A DNA stretch of 64,000 nucleotides from an uncultured Fimbriimonadales bacterium (lineage in GTDB: Bacteria > Armatimonadota > Fimbriimonadia > Fimbriimonadales > GBS-DC): assembly GCA_937992175.1 (NCBI GenBank), contig CALKLF010000012.1, forward strand, positions 1-64,000, given 5' to 3'. Numbering within the stretch: position 1 is the first letter of the stretch; every line of letters begins with the position of its first letter. Of this stretch, positions 52,213 to 61,716 are shown piece after piece. The notes below the pieces were generated by a model, which did no database searches, was not told the DNA's origin, and worked only from the letters and a program-made list of their open reading frames with translations. A program made the translations under genes and the position numbers.

Positions 52213-53286
52213 TTAGTCTAACGAAGTATCAATACGCACTTCATGCCCCGTCTCGGATGATTCGTAGATTGCGTCCATAATTGCGTTCAGGTAGAAGCCG
52301 TGTTCGCCTGGGATGGGCGCGGGCTTGTTGTGGATTACGGCGTCCACGAACGCTTCAACATTCGCCTGATAGGAGTTCACATTCGCCAAGTTCGCCGGCT
52401 CCACATTGTAGAGCGTGCGGTTCTGCTCAGTGGCGATGCGCACGGGGCGATCGCTCAGCGGGTCGGCGAACACACCGCCCTTGTCGCCCAATAACAGCGT
52501 GTTGAACTCGTCGCGCTCGATGTTGGCGCAGAAGCTGGACTCCAGCGTGACTGTCGCGCCGTTCTCAAGACGAATCAGCCCTACGGCGAAGTCCTCGACG
52601 GTGAACTTTGTGTAGTCCCACTGCCCCATTAGTCCAACCACATCGGGGCGATTGCCAAACTTGACATAGGTCGCGCCGAACGCCGCTACAGGCTTGGGAT
52701 AGCCCATCAGCCAGAGCGTGGTGTCCAGAATATGCACGCCGATATCGATGAGGGGACCGCCGCCCTGTTTTTCTTTGTCGATGAACACGCCCCAGCCCGG
52801 AATCCCGCGCCGTCGCAGCGCGTGGGCGCGCGCGTAATACACCTCGCCTAAGTTGCCTTCCTGAACGATATATTTGTGGAGAAACTGCGCTACGCCCGAG
52901 AACCGCCACTGCAACGACACATGGAGCAGTCTGCCCGCGTGTCGGGCGGCGCGCACCATCTCGCGCGCCTCGTGGGCGTTGCGCGCCAGCGGCTTCTCAC
53001 AATGCACATGTTTGCCCGCTTCCAGCGCGGCGATGGTCGCATCCTTGTGTAGAAAATTGGGCGTCGCGACCACCACAATCTGGATGTCATCGCGCTGCAA
53101 CATCTCGTGGTAGTCGGTGTAAATATGCGGAATATTGAACCGCTCGGCGGCGGCGCGCGCGCCCGCCTCGTTCACATCCGCAACCGCGATTAGCTCCACC
53201 CGATCGGAAAGTTTCGCGTAGCTGGGCATGTGTTGCCCCTGTGCGATACCGCCTGCTCCGATAAATCCAATGCCTATCTTACTCAA
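52213..53286 (-). CDS. Gfo/Idh/MocA-family oxidoreductase
   Basis: The protein has 357 residues. The Rossmann start IGIGFIGAGGIAQGQHMPSY, the family CEKPLARNAHEAREMV segment with its catalytic Lys near residue 95, and GGGPLIDIGVHILDTTLWLMG near 180 are present. These enzymes oxidise or reduce sugars, inositols or their derivatives with NAD(P). Start is TTG at 53284-53286 with AAGGAGGAG upstream. It is first in a three-gene run with an MFS transporter and a beta-helix protein, which suggests breakdown of an external saccharide. Confidence 0.9.
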   Translation of the reverse strand: MSKIGIGFIGAGGIAQGQHMPSYAKLSDRVELIAVADVNEAGARAAAERFNIPHIYTDYHEMLQRDDIQIVVVATPNFLHKDATIAALEAGKHVHCEKPLARNAHEAREMVRAARHAGRLLHVSLQWRFSGVAQFLHKYIVQEGNLGEVYYARAHALRRRGIPGWGVFIDKEKQGGGPLIDIGVHILDTTLWLMGYPKPVAAFGATYVKFGNRPDVVGLMGQWDYTKFTVEDFAVGLIRLENGATVTLESSFCANIERDEFNTLLLGDKGGVFADPLSDRPVRIATEQNRTLYNVEPANLANVNSYQANVEAFVDAVIHNKPAPIPGEHGFYLNAIMDAIYESSETGHEVRIDTSLD

Positions 53287-53445
53287 GTTCGTCGCTCCTC
53301 CTTAGGTTCTACACTGCTGCGGTCAGGTCAACCGCGCTACCTCATAACCATAAAGGAGTATACCTGACGCCAACGCAGGCACACCGCGATAGCCGTTGCT
53401 GACTCATAGCAGGAATACTTGCTAAGAACAGAGAAGGATTAATCT

Positions 53446-55140
53446 ATGCGCACGGGTGTAATACTGGTGTTGGTCGTGTCCGCAGCGGTAGCGCCGTTAG
53501 GGGCACAGCGCGTGAGCGCGTCGGGCGTGCGCGCCGACGAGGGGTTCGTGTGGCAAAACGGCGTGGGTCCGACGCAGTGGCTGCGTCTGTGCGCGACAAA
53601 CCTCAGCCTGCCGCCACGCACCGTACGCTACGGTTGGGCGTCTACGGTACAGGTCGTTGAAGCGGGTCTGTTTGGGCGCGTCGCACTGCTGTGGAGCGGC
53701 TGGGAAGGCAATGGCGGCGACCGCGCAGAATACTGGCTGAAGTGCGCTTACAAGTCGCCCCCCATTTATGAGGCGGCGCATCTGTACGACACGCTTACCG
53801 TGTGCGGCGACCGAGCTTTTCGGGCGCGCCTGTGGAACGAGCAATACTTCAGCTGGCAGCCGCGCTCGGTGGAGGTCAGCCTATTCGTCGCGAACGCGCC
53901 GCTCCCCTCGCCTGCCACCTTCCAGCAGCCGAGCTGGACGAACCTGAGCGATCTGGATCGGCTTCCGTCGCGTCCCGGAATACAGGTAGACCCGTTGCTG
54001 GACACGGAGGCGACATTAGAGTATTTCACAGGCGCGATAACGCTCCGTCGCCCGCTGATTGAAGGGCTGCAGCGCGCAGTGGGCGCGAACGCCTATCTGA
54101 GCGAGGCGCGCCCATCGCCGTTTCGCGACCGCGCGACGCTGGACGCCCTCGCCACGCTCAAGGTCGACAGCGACGCGCCCCAGACGCTCTGGAGTCGCGC
54201 CTACGGTGCCGAATGGGCGCCGCTGGACGCTACGCTCGACCAACGGCTGGGCAACGATCGACTCCACTACACACTCGATCTCGCAAACTATCCCGTTGGT
54301 GCGACGCTAACTCTGACCTATCAGGTGAGCGTATATCGAGTGCCCTTCGACAAGTTCGGTCAGCCGATGGCCCCCCCTGCGCGTCAACCCATCGACGACC
54401 TGCGCGATGGGCAGAACCTTAACTTCGACCTGAGGGGACTAACCTACACCTACAGTGGGGCGGTTGGCGGCGACGGAAGGGTGTCGGACGAGGAGGCACA
54501 GCCCGTGTGTCTGCCCAAAGAGGCTGGCTCGCTGAACCTCACGCTCAACCTGCGCGAGTTCATCCCCGACCTGCCGATTGACCTCGTCGTTACGCTCACG
54601 GGCGCACGCATCGACGCCGACACGGTACGCTGGAGTTTCGATATCTCTCCCAACCGATGTGTGAACATCGACGGCGTGAACGCGCTGGTCAAGCGCATCT
54701 GGGGACAGCTGACAGCGGCTCTGGAGGTTGTGCCCGTCTTTCTGGATGACGAGTGCCGACGCTACTACACACTGCGTCTGACGCCCGAAGGCGGCGACTC
54801 GGGCAACTGGATGAACGCCGAACTATACGCACTGTGCTTCGAGAACCCCGCCACGCGGGTCAATGTCGCCGTGCGCAACATCGACTATGTCGCTTACGGC
54901 GGCGGGGTGTTCCTGCAGGACGACCCGCGCCGGGTCTACTACGGCGTTGAATCGCAACTAATCGAGCTGATACGATTCGGTGATGTGAACGGCGACGGCT
55001 GTGTGGACGACCGAGACCTCATCGGGGTTCTCTTCCACTTCGGCGCGTCCGGGATTCACCCCGCTGACCTGAACGGCGATGGGGTGGTCAACGACGCAGA
55101 TTTGTTAATCACGCTGCTCGCGTTCGGGAACGGGTGCTAA
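53446..55140 (+). CDS. Secreted protein of unknown function with dockerin-like tail
   Basis: The protein has 564 residues. A signal peptide (about 1-21, ending PLGAQ) is followed by about 480 residues of beta-rich sequence with several paired cysteines (RLCATNLSLPPRTVRYGWAS, LTVCGDRAFRARLW). I recognise no known domain there. Two dockerin-like repeats follow (DVNGDGCVDDRDLIGVLFHFG and DLNGDGVVNDADLLITLLAFG), ending NGC, again a terminal cysteine. AGAAGGA lies 8 nt before ATG 53446. It is convergent with the mannitol dehydrogenase-like gene. Confidence 0.7.
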   Translation: MRTGVILVLVVSAAVAPLGAQRVSASGVRADEGFVWQNGVGPTQWLRLCATNLSLPPRTVRYGWASTVQVVEAGLFGRVALLWSGWEGNGGDRAEYWLKCAYKSPPIYEAAHLYDTLTVCGDRAFRARLWNEQYFSWQPRSVEVSLFVANAPLPSPATFQQPSWTNLSDLDRLPSRPGIQVDPLLDTEATLEYFTGAITLRRPLIEGLQRAVGANAYLSEARPSPFRDRATLDALATLKVDSDAPQTLWSRAYGAEWAPLDATLDQRLGNDRLHYTLDLANYPVGATLTLTYQVSVYRVPFDKFGQPMAPPARQPIDDLRDGQNLNFDLRGLTYTYSGAVGGDGRVSDEEAQPVCLPKEAGSLNLTLNLREFIPDLPIDLVVTLTGARIDADTVRWSFDISPNRCVNIDGVNALVKRIWGQLTAALEVVPVFLDDECRRYYTLRLTPEGGDSGNWMNAELYALCFENPATRVNVAVRNIDYVAYGGGVFLQDDPRRVYYGVESQLIELIRFGDVNGDGCVDDRDLIGVLFHFGASGIHPADLNGDGVVNDADLLITLLAFGNGC

Positions 55141-55150
55141 GCGCGGTGGG

Positions 55151-56239
55151 TTAAATCCGTTCGAGGCCGCACCATTCGCGCAGCACCCAATCTGCGCCGC
55201 GCTCGCGAATCATCTGTTGCAGCTGCTGCGATTCGGGGTCGCCGGGGTCGTTGTACGCCAGCGCGGCAAGGATTGCCTTACGAAACGGCGTTGGATCCTC
55301 GCCCTGTTCGACGAGTAGTCTGTACGCGCCCACCAGTCGATCGTCAGGGCGGATTTTACGCAGCGGCTCGCGCGCCACACGGGCAATCGGGTCGTCCAAA
55401 TGGGGATCCTGTATCCGCGCGAGGATGTCCTGCACCGTTGAAAAGTGTTCATCGATATCGAACGGGTGCTTCTTGAGAAACGCCCTCGAGAGCGCATTTG
55501 CACCCTGCACGAACAGCGCGTAGATTTCTGGGTCTTGCAGAGCTTGCTGGATGGTCTGATAGCCTCGCTGCGCGCCTAAGTAGGCAATCAGTGCGTGCAA
55601 GCCGTTATGCAGATAGAGTTTGCGCTGCATGTAAATCTCGAACGGGCGCACGGGTTGCAGTCCGATAATCGGCGGCGGCTCGCCGAGTAGTGCGTCGGCG
55701 TCGACGGGGAGTTTACTGTAGCGATCGACGCGCACGCCGGGTGGAGCGCCGGGCAGCTCGGCGACGGCTTGACGCCCGATGATACAGCGCACCAACCCCA
55801 GTGAGTTGAGCAGGGGATGCTCATCAGGGGAGAGATGATGCAGCAGCGCGTCGCGCAGGACGGCGTCAGCGTTCACAGCGTTCTCGCCCAGCAGCAGAGG
55901 GAGCGGCTTGGGGTTCTCGGCGGCGCGACGGCGCAGCCCAGTGGCAATTAAAGGCGCAAGGCTCGGCACTATGTTCAGCCCAACGGCGGTGGAGGCGACC
56001 GCCGCGCGGGCGAAAGCGTCCGCCACAGCGTCTATGTTGGAAGCGTCAATCGCTGAGACAGGCGCAATCGTCTCGCGCCCGCCGTCTATCCATTCTATCC
56101 AGCAGAAGCGATGACGGTTAAGGCTCTCAACAACCTCAGGACGCGCTTCGACAAACACCGTTTCGAAGCCGGAGCGGGCGTATAGCTGAGCAAGGAAACC
56201 TCGCCCAATCTTGCCCGCTCCGAATTGCAGCGCCAGCAA
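55151..56239 (-). CDS. Mannitol-1-phosphate 5-dehydrogenase-like protein
   Basis: The protein has about 362 residues. The start LLALQFGAGKIGRGFLAQLY is the MtlD-type Rossmann motif (family form HFGAGNIGRGF), and a mannitol-dehydrogenase C-terminal domain follows with RKLYLHNGLHALIAYLG holding the catalytic Lys/Asn/His set. It would interconvert a hexitol phosphate and a ketose phosphate with NAD; the exact sugar is open. Start is unclear: TTG 56239 is the best fit, because a longer frame from 56293 would overlap the end of the upstream dockerin gene and adds unrelated residues. Confidence 0.75.
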   Translation of the reverse strand: MLALQFGAGKIGRGFLAQLYARSGFETVFVEARPEVVESLNRHRFCWIEWIDGGRETIAPVSAIDASNIDAVADAFARAAVASTAVGLNIVPSLAPLIATGLRRRAAENPKPLPLLLGENAVNADAVLRDALLHHLSPDEHPLLNSLGLVRCIIGRQAVAELPGAPPGVRVDRYSKLPVDADALLGEPPPIIGLQPVRPFEIYMQRKLYLHNGLHALIAYLGAQRGYQTIQQALQDPEIYALFVQGANALSRAFLKKHPFDIDEHFSTVQDILARIQDPHLDDPIARVAREPLRKIRPDDRLVGAYRLLVEQGEDPTPFRKAILAALAYNDPGDPESQQLQQMIRERGADWVLREWCGLERI

Positions 56240-56255
56240 CGCAACACCCCGTTGC

Positions 56256-57593
56256 TCAGTTGTCGCCCACCGCGCCGAAGTTGAACAGCACAATCAACAG
56301 GTCGGCATCGTCCACCAACCCGTCGCCGGTCAAGTCGACTTCGGGGTTGTTCGCGCCGAAGTTGAACAGCACTGTGAGCAAATCGGCGTCGTCGATCACA
56401 TTGTCGCGGTTGAGGTCGCCATTAACGAGGTTGAACACCAACCCCGACACATCGCTATTGAGCGAGACGCCACGCAGGATACGCCTCAGGCTGGTGGGCG
56501 CGCGCACCGCGATGTCGACCGTGCCGCCCATAATTGAGGTGTAGGTAGTGAAGTTCCCCGCGTTGTTCGTGTTGAAGGTGCGCTGGTACTGCAGATTCTG
56601 TGTGTTCGCCTGAAAGATTTGCATTTCAAACGGCACGAGCGAGAGGTTCTGGCGGTCGAAGTTCACGCGCCCTGAGATGAGGCGTCGCACTGGCGAGTAG
56701 TCGGTAATCAGCACATCGTACCAACCGCCTGCGCGCCCGCCTTGGTAGTTGAACCCCTCTACGCGAATATAGTAGATGCCCGCTGGCAGATTGTAAAGCG
56801 CGACGCGCGAGGTGTAGGGGTTGAACGGGTCGTGCGAATCGTCGTCGTTGCTTGCCAGCGGGTTGAAATTGGCGTCGTAAACGGTCAAGATAGTGTCGGT
56901 TGCGCCGAAGGTTCGAACCGTTAGGTTGCCCTCGCCAATCTCGATGCGGTAGTGGTCAAGGTCGGTCTGTCGGTAGCGCAGGAAGGCATTAGGGATTAGC
57001 GTGAAGTCATCGGCGAGGTTGCCCACCTCCGTCGCCGTAGCGAAGGTTTCGTTCGTACCGTCCACCTCGTAAGGGTCAAAATCGCGCGCCGTGCTGCCGT
57101 CGAACACGCGCAGGGTGTATCGGAAGCGCGCCAACACGCCCGACTCGGCAATCGAGCGCACACGCAGGTAATACACGCCCGCATTCAGCGCGATAGTGAT
57201 GCCCGAATCGGCATTCGTGAACGAGGTGTCGCGGTTGCCGCGGTTGTTGTTGCCCAGCTCGTCGTCATCGTTCTCGGCAATGAGCGTCCCGCTCGCGTTG
57301 TAAAGCGTCAGCACCGAGTCGAGTGTGCAATCCACGCGAAACGAATAGGTTCCTGTCTGCGCCAGCTCCACGCGGAACCAGTCGTTGTCGCCGTCAGGGT
57401 TAATCAAACCTCGCACAACCTTCATGCGGCGCGTGTTCGTGTTGTCGACCCCCACCACGCCCAGGTCCTGAGCGGTTGCTAAAGTGTTATTTGCTTCGGT
57501 ATCGATAGAAAAGTCGATGACTAATGGTTGCGCCCTACAGAGCGCGAGCGTCAAGCCGATGCACCCGAACAGACTCGTTATCTTCCTCATCAT
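56256..57593 (-). CDS. Secreted PPC-domain protein with dockerin-like tail
   Basis: The protein has about 445 residues. A signal peptide (about 1-21) is followed by two bacterial pre-peptidase C-terminal (PPC) domains (about 30-160 and 175-295), each with the DxDWFRVEL/DLDHYRIEIG strand and YYLRV/YYIRVEG end. A beta domain (RLISGRVNFDRQNLSL) follows, then two dockerin-like repeats (DLNRDNVIDDADLL, DLTGDGLVDDADLL), ending FNFGAVGDN. PPC domains usually bind surface polymers. AAAGGAG stands ahead of the double ATG, and TATAAT lies about 25 nt further upstream. Confidence 0.8.
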   Translation of the reverse strand: MMRKITSLFGCIGLTLALCRAQPLVIDFSIDTEANNTLATAQDLGVVGVDNTNTRRMKVVRGLINPDGDNDWFRVELAQTGTYSFRVDCTLDSVLTLYNASGTLIAENDDDELGNNNRGNRDTSFTNADSGITIALNAGVYYLRVRSIAESGVLARFRYTLRVFDGSTARDFDPYEVDGTNETFATATEVGNLADDFTLIPNAFLRYRQTDLDHYRIEIGEGNLTVRTFGATDTILTVYDANFNPLASNDDDSHDPFNPYTSRVALYNLPAGIYYIRVEGFNYQGGRAGGWYDVLITDYSPVRRLISGRVNFDRQNLSLVPFEMQIFQANTQNLQYQRTFNTNNAGNFTTYTSIMGGTVDIAVRAPTSLRRILRGVSLNSDVSGLVFNLVNGDLNRDNVIDDADLLTVLFNFGANNPEVDLTGDGLVDDADLLIVLFNFGAVGDN

Positions 57594-57637
57594 CACAGGC
57601 TCCTTTCCCGCGCCCCTATTATAGCACACTTTCGCGT

Positions 57638-58330
57638 CTAAAAGTAGCCCTTTTCGCGCAAACTGGTATAGTTTCCGTCGCCGATGATGAGGTGGTCGAG
57701 CAGTTCCACGCCGAGCAGTTCGCCCGCTTCTTTGAGTCGTCGGGTGACGGCGATATCTTCGGGGCTGGGGGTCGGGTCGCCGCTGGGGTGGTTATGTACG
57801 GCAATCCAGCACGCCGCGCCCTCGCGAATGACCACGCGGTATACCTCGCGGGGATGCACAAGGCTGCTGTCCAGCGTGCCGATGGAGATGGTCTCGGTGC
57901 GCAGCACGCGATTTTTCGTGTCGAGCATTACGGCGAGGAAGTGTTCACGCCGCTCGCCGAGTAGCTGCATGTGCATCAGTTGATACACATCTTCGGGCGA
58001 GCGGATCTGGGGGCGTTCGTGGAACTGACTCAGCGCAACGCGCCGGCCGAGTTCCATCGCCGCAGCGATTTGCGTCGCCTTCGCCAGTCCCATGCCCTTG
58101 ATGTCGGCTAACTCCTGCACACTGGCGTGCATCACGCCGCGCACGCCGCCGAACTTTTGTAACAGGTGTTGCGCCAGTTGCAGGGCAGACATCTGCGCCG
58201 TACCCGTGCGGAGCAGAATCGCGAGCAGTTCGTACTCGCGCAGGCTGGACGCCCCCCAGTGCGCCAGCTTCTCGCGGGGGCGCTCTTGGGGGGGCAGCTC
58301 GCGAATCGTCGTATAGCGCGTCGGCTCCAT
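57638..58330 (-). CDS. radC: RadC/JAMM-domain protein
   Basis: The protein has 230 residues. A helix-hairpin-helix part (RPREKLAHWGASSLREYELLAILLRTG and IKGMGLAKATQIAAAMELGRR) leads to the RadC JAMM motif HNHPSGDPTPSPED with its zinc ligands. The function of RadC is debated (possible DNA processing). The ATG overlaps the stop of the DUF2227 gene (TGATG), so it is translationally coupled. It is the last gene of the dnaG-rpoD-DUF2227-radC operon. Confidence 0.95.
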   Translation of the reverse strand: MEPTRYTTIRELPPQERPREKLAHWGASSLREYELLAILLRTGTAQMSALQLAQHLLQKFGGVRGVMHASVQELADIKGMGLAKATQIAAAMELGRRVALSQFHERPQIRSPEDVYQLMHMQLLGERREHFLAVMLDTKNRVLRTETISIGTLDSSLVHPREVYRVVIREGAACWIAVHNHPSGDPTPSPEDIAVTRRLKEAGELLGVELLDHLIIGDGNYTSLREKGYF

Positions 58331-58839
58331 CAGAACCACCGTTTGAGGCGAGTATGCGCGAAATCGAGCAGCGAATGCACTGCGCCACCCGCTACCAACC
58401 CAATTAGCAGCGCCCACACCTCGCGCTGATAAGTAAACACCCAGTCGGTCGCGTGCAGCAGCCAGCTGTGGGGATCCACCTGCAACGCCAGCCCGACTCG
58501 CGCCAGAACCCAGTTCAGCCCGAAGATAAGCAGTAGCAGAACCCCAACGAGATATACCACGCGCAGGATGGGTCCCACGCCCAGACCATGCGAAATCCAG
58601 CTGCGGTGCGGTACGAGTTTCTGATAGGGATACCAGAGGACGCGCAGGGGACCCCACCGGCGATAGGCGCTGGAGTCGACATCGAGGTCGCTGGAGAGCC
58701 AGATTCCCGAAAAGGCGTAGCTGGCGATAGCGAGCCACGCCAGCGGGCGCGTTTCTGGGGGCAGGTACATCCCTGTCAGCGGGATTGCCCCCAGCGCCGT
58801 GCCGATGGTCACCCAGTCATGCACTTTGCCCGACGGCAT
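58330..58839 (-). CDS. DUF2227-type putative metal-binding membrane protein
   Basis: The protein has 169 residues. It starts SGKVHDWVT and contains SDLDVDSSAYRRWGPLRVLWYPYQKLVPHRSWISHG, the His/Asp set of this family. Three to four hydrophobic helices and a HATDWVFTYQ/HSLLDFAHT end follow. It starts 1 nt after the sigma factor stop. The function is unknown; placement in the macromolecular-synthesis operon is the main clue. Confidence 0.85.
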   Translation of the reverse strand: MPSGKVHDWVTIGTALGAIPLTGMYLPPETRPLAWLAIASYAFSGIWLSSDLDVDSSAYRRWGPLRVLWYPYQKLVPHRSWISHGLGVGPILRVVYLVGVLLLLIFGLNWVLARVGLALQVDPHSWLLHATDWVFTYQREVWALLIGLVAGGAVHSLLDFAHTRLKRWF

Positions 58840-58840
58840 C

Positions 58841-59875
58841 TCAGGCGCGCACCGCCTCCTGCATCTTCTGGATCGCGCGCGATTCGAGCTGGCGCACGCG
58901 CTCTTTGCTCAGTCCCAGCCGCTTGCCAATCTCTTCTAAGGTGAGCGGTGGCTCGCCGCTCAGTCCATAGCGCAGGCGAATGACCGCCCGTTCGCGCTCG
59001 TTCAGACGCGCCATTAGGCTCTCCCAGTCGATGGCTTGTTCCCACTCGGCTTCCGTTTCGTCGGCGATAAGGTCGCCCAATACGGAGCCGTCGCTGTCAT
59101 TGATAGGCATTTCCAGCGAGATAGGTTTCGCGACCGCGTGCATCAGCTCGCGCACCTGTTCGGGGTTTAGTTTCGCGCGTTGCGCCACTTCGTGTACGGT
59201 CGGTTCGCGTCCCAGTTCCTGCTGGAGCAGTGCAGCGGTCTGGCGCACCTGCTGCAGCACGCGCGACATGTGCTGCGGCACGCGAATCATCGACGCCTGC
59301 TCCTGCAGGGCGCGGGAGATGGCTTGCCGGATCCACCAGGTAGCGTAGGTACTGAATCGGCTGCCACGCTTCGGGTCAAACTGCGCCACGGCGCGCATCA
59401 GCCCCAAGTTGCCTTCCTGAATCAGGTCTATCATCGACAGCCCGCGTCCTGTGTAGTGCTTCGCCACCGAGATAACAAGTCGCAGGTTCGCCTGCACCAG
59501 CAGTTCACGGGCGCGTTCGTCGCCCTCAGCGGCGCGGACTGCCAGTTCCCGTTCCTGCTCCGCCGAGAGCAATGGCGCACGCGCCGCCTGCTGTGTCCAC
59601 CACTGTACCGCGTCTTCCAGAACTTCCTGCTCAACTTCCGCGATGAACCGTTCCGCACGCTCGGCTACGTGGCGCAGTTCGCGCTCCGACGCCTCCGACT
59701 CGTTTAGTACTCGCACCCCGTGCGACTCGATATGCTCCAGCACGCTGTCGATGGCGTCAGGGTTCAGCTCGATTTCAGGCAGGATAGTAAGCAACGCTTC
59801 GATGGCAACATAACCCGATTGTCGTCCGCTCTCGATTAAAGCTCGCAACTCATCCGACTCTAGCCAATGCTCCAT
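58841..59875 (-). CDS. rpoD: Primary sigma-70-family factor
   Basis: The protein has 344 residues. An acidic region-1.1-like start is followed by regions 1.2-2.4 ([81 protein letters not shown]), region 3 and region 4 ([45 protein letters not shown]). The adjacent primase matches the classic dnaG-rpoD operon, so this is very probably the housekeeping factor. I use ATG 59873-59875, with GGAGG 8 nt upstream. Its -10 specificity would then be the GG-TANNNT pattern seen across the window. Confidence 0.9.
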   Translation of the reverse strand: MEHWLESDELRALIESGRQSGYVAIEALLTILPEIELNPDAIDSVLEHIESHGVRVLNESEASERELRHVAERAERFIAEVEQEVLEDAVQWWTQQAARAPLLSAEQERELAVRAAEGDERARELLVQANLRLVISVAKHYTGRGLSMIDLIQEGNLGLMRAVAQFDPKRGSRFSTYATWWIRQAISRALQEQASMIRVPQHMSRVLQQVRQTAALLQQELGREPTVHEVAQRAKLNPEQVRELMHAVAKPISLEMPINDSDGSVLGDLIADETEAEWEQAIDWESLMARLNERERAVIRLRYGLSGEPPLTLEEIGKRLGLSKERVRQLESRAIQKMQEAVRA

Positions 59876-59890
59876 AGGCAAGACCTCCGT

Positions 59891-61702
59891 TTAGTCTATA
59901 GATTCGACGCGGATACGCCAGTATTCCTGCAATTTTTCGGCGTTTTGGAGGTCGGCTTCATGGTGCGGAGTCGGCTGCGTAATTTCCGCGGCAAGTCGCA
60001 TGCGTTTGCGTCGTAGGGCGTACTCTTTGAGACGCAGGATGCACCCCTGCGCCCATTCGGGCGTCATCGGGGGTGATTCCTGCATCAGTAGCGCGGTCAG
60101 CAGGTCTTTGAGTGGCTCCTCCTGAATTTGCTCCAGCAGTTCTGACGGCGCGTAGTGGCTGGGCGGTTTGGGCAGGGTGCGCAGTTGATCGGCTAATAGT
60201 GCGTGCAGCGGGATTTGCCACTCGATTTCGGGCAGATGTTCCAGCGCGACGGCGGCGGAGTCGGGGTAGAGCGCGGCGCGGAGTGTCTCGCTCTCCGCCT
60301 GAAAAATCGCTTTGGGAATGCTCAGACGCGCAGTTGGGTTCGTTTCAGGTTCGGGCGACGGCGCGGCAGGTCGATTTCGGCGCGTGCGTTGCTGGCGCTG
60401 ATGCTGGCGCAACTCCTGCTGCAGCGCGTGCAACGCCGCCTGCGGGCTGGTCAGGTATGCAGGCGTCAGGGGCGTAAGCCGCTCCAGACACGCCAAACGG
60501 TCTAACTCACTCGGCAGACTCGCCGCCCAGCGCAGTCCGCGCTCTACGATTTGCGCCTTCACCGTAGGCTCCAGCTCTAGCAGATTGCGCTCGCCTGCCA
60601 CATCACGAAAAATCTGCTCAATCCCGAACAGGGCAATTGGCGTCGCAGCGTCGAGGGCGCGCTGCAGCGCGTCCGCACCCTGCGTGCGCAACAGGCTATC
60701 GGGGTCTTGCCCCCGCGGCAGGCTGACCACCAGCGCAGGGACGCCTGCTTGAAGCAACGCCTCGCCTGCCTTAAGCGCGGCGCGGACGCCCGCCGCATCG
60801 GAGTCGTACATCAGGTACACGCGATCCACGAGGCGTTTGAGGCGCGCAGTATGGTCCTCGGTAAACGCCGTGCCGAGCGTCGCCAGGCTATGTGCAAAGC
60901 CGTACTGGTGGAGCATAATCAGATCCAGATAGCCCTCCACGATAATCGCCGCGCGCTGTTTGAGTATCTCGCCGCGCGCCCTGTGCCAACCGTAGAAGGT
61001 GTTGCGCTTCTCAAAAAGGGGCGTTTCAGGGCTGTTGAGATACTTCGGTTCGTCATTGCCCATCGTGCGCGCCCCAAACGCGACTACGCGCCCCGCCGCG
61101 TCGTGAATGGGGAAAGTGATGCGGTTGCGGAAACGATCGTAGTAGCCCTCGCCGTCCTCACGCGCCTTGAGCAGTCCCGCTGTCTCCGCCTCCTGAAGGT
61201 TGAAATTGTGTTTCTGCAGGAACTTGAGTAGATAGTCCCAGCCGTCGGGCGCGTAGCCAAGTTCGAACGCCTCGACGGTTTCGGGGGTCAAGCCGCGCTG
61301 GGCGAGGTACTGCTGCGCTGCGGGCGTGCGCTTGAGGCACTGGCGGTAGAAGAAATTCGCAGCGTAGACCAGTTTGCGCAGGCGGTCGCGCTCATCGGGC
61401 GACTCCTGGGGCAACGATTCGGCGCGCAGCTCGACTCCGGCGCGCTCGGCAAGTCGACGCATCGCTTCGCGGAACGACAGCCCCTCGATGCGCATCAGGA
61501 ACGCGAAAGCGTCGCCCGACGCGCCGCAGCCGAAGCAGTGGAAACGGTTCAGCGCAGGGCTGACATGGAACGAGGGCGTCTTCTCGGAGTGGAATGGGCA
61601 GAGTCCCTTGAAGTTTTTCCCTGCCCGTTCCAGTTGCACATAGTGCGAGACCAGTTCCACCAGGTCAATTCGGTCTCGGATTTCCTCGCGCAGGTCGCGC
61701 AA
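59891..61702 (-). CDS. dnaG: DNA primase
   Basis: The protein has 603 residues, normal size. The CHC2 zinc-binding domain uses C35, H38, C56 and C59. The TOPRIM core follows (IIVEGYLDLIMLHQYG, YLMYDSDAAGVRAALKAG), and a C-terminal helicase-interaction region ends the protein. It makes RNA primers at the replication fork. The start TTG (61700-61702) has AAGGAGG about 10 nt upstream. It heads the operon with rpoD 15 nt downstream. Confidence 0.95.
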   Translation of the reverse strand: MRDLREEIRDRIDLVELVSHYVQLERAGKNFKGLCPFHSEKTPSFHVSPALNRFHCFGCGASGDAFAFLMRIEGLSFREAMRRLAERAGVELRAESLPQESPDERDRLRKLVYAANFFYRQCLKRTPAAQQYLAQRGLTPETVEAFELGYAPDGWDYLLKFLQKHNFNLQEAETAGLLKAREDGEGYYDRFRNRITFPIHDAAGRVVAFGARTMGNDEPKYLNSPETPLFEKRNTFYGWHRARGEILKQRAAIIVEGYLDLIMLHQYGFAHSLATLGTAFTEDHTARLKRLVDRVYLMYDSDAAGVRAALKAGEALLQAGVPALVVSLPRGQDPDSLLRTQGADALQRALDAATPIALFGIEQIFRDVAGERNLLELEPTVKAQIVERGLRWAASLPSELDRLACLERLTPLTPAYLTSPQAALHALQQELRQHQRQQRTRRNRPAAPSPEPETNPTARLSIPKAIFQAESETLRAALYPDSAAVALEHLPEIEWQIPLHALLADQLRTLPKPPSHYAPSELLEQIQEEPLKDLLTALLMQESPPMTPEWAQGCILRLKEYALRRKRMRLAAEITQPTPHHEADLQNAEKLQEYWRIRVESID

Positions 61703-61716
61703 AGGGGGTCGCCTCC

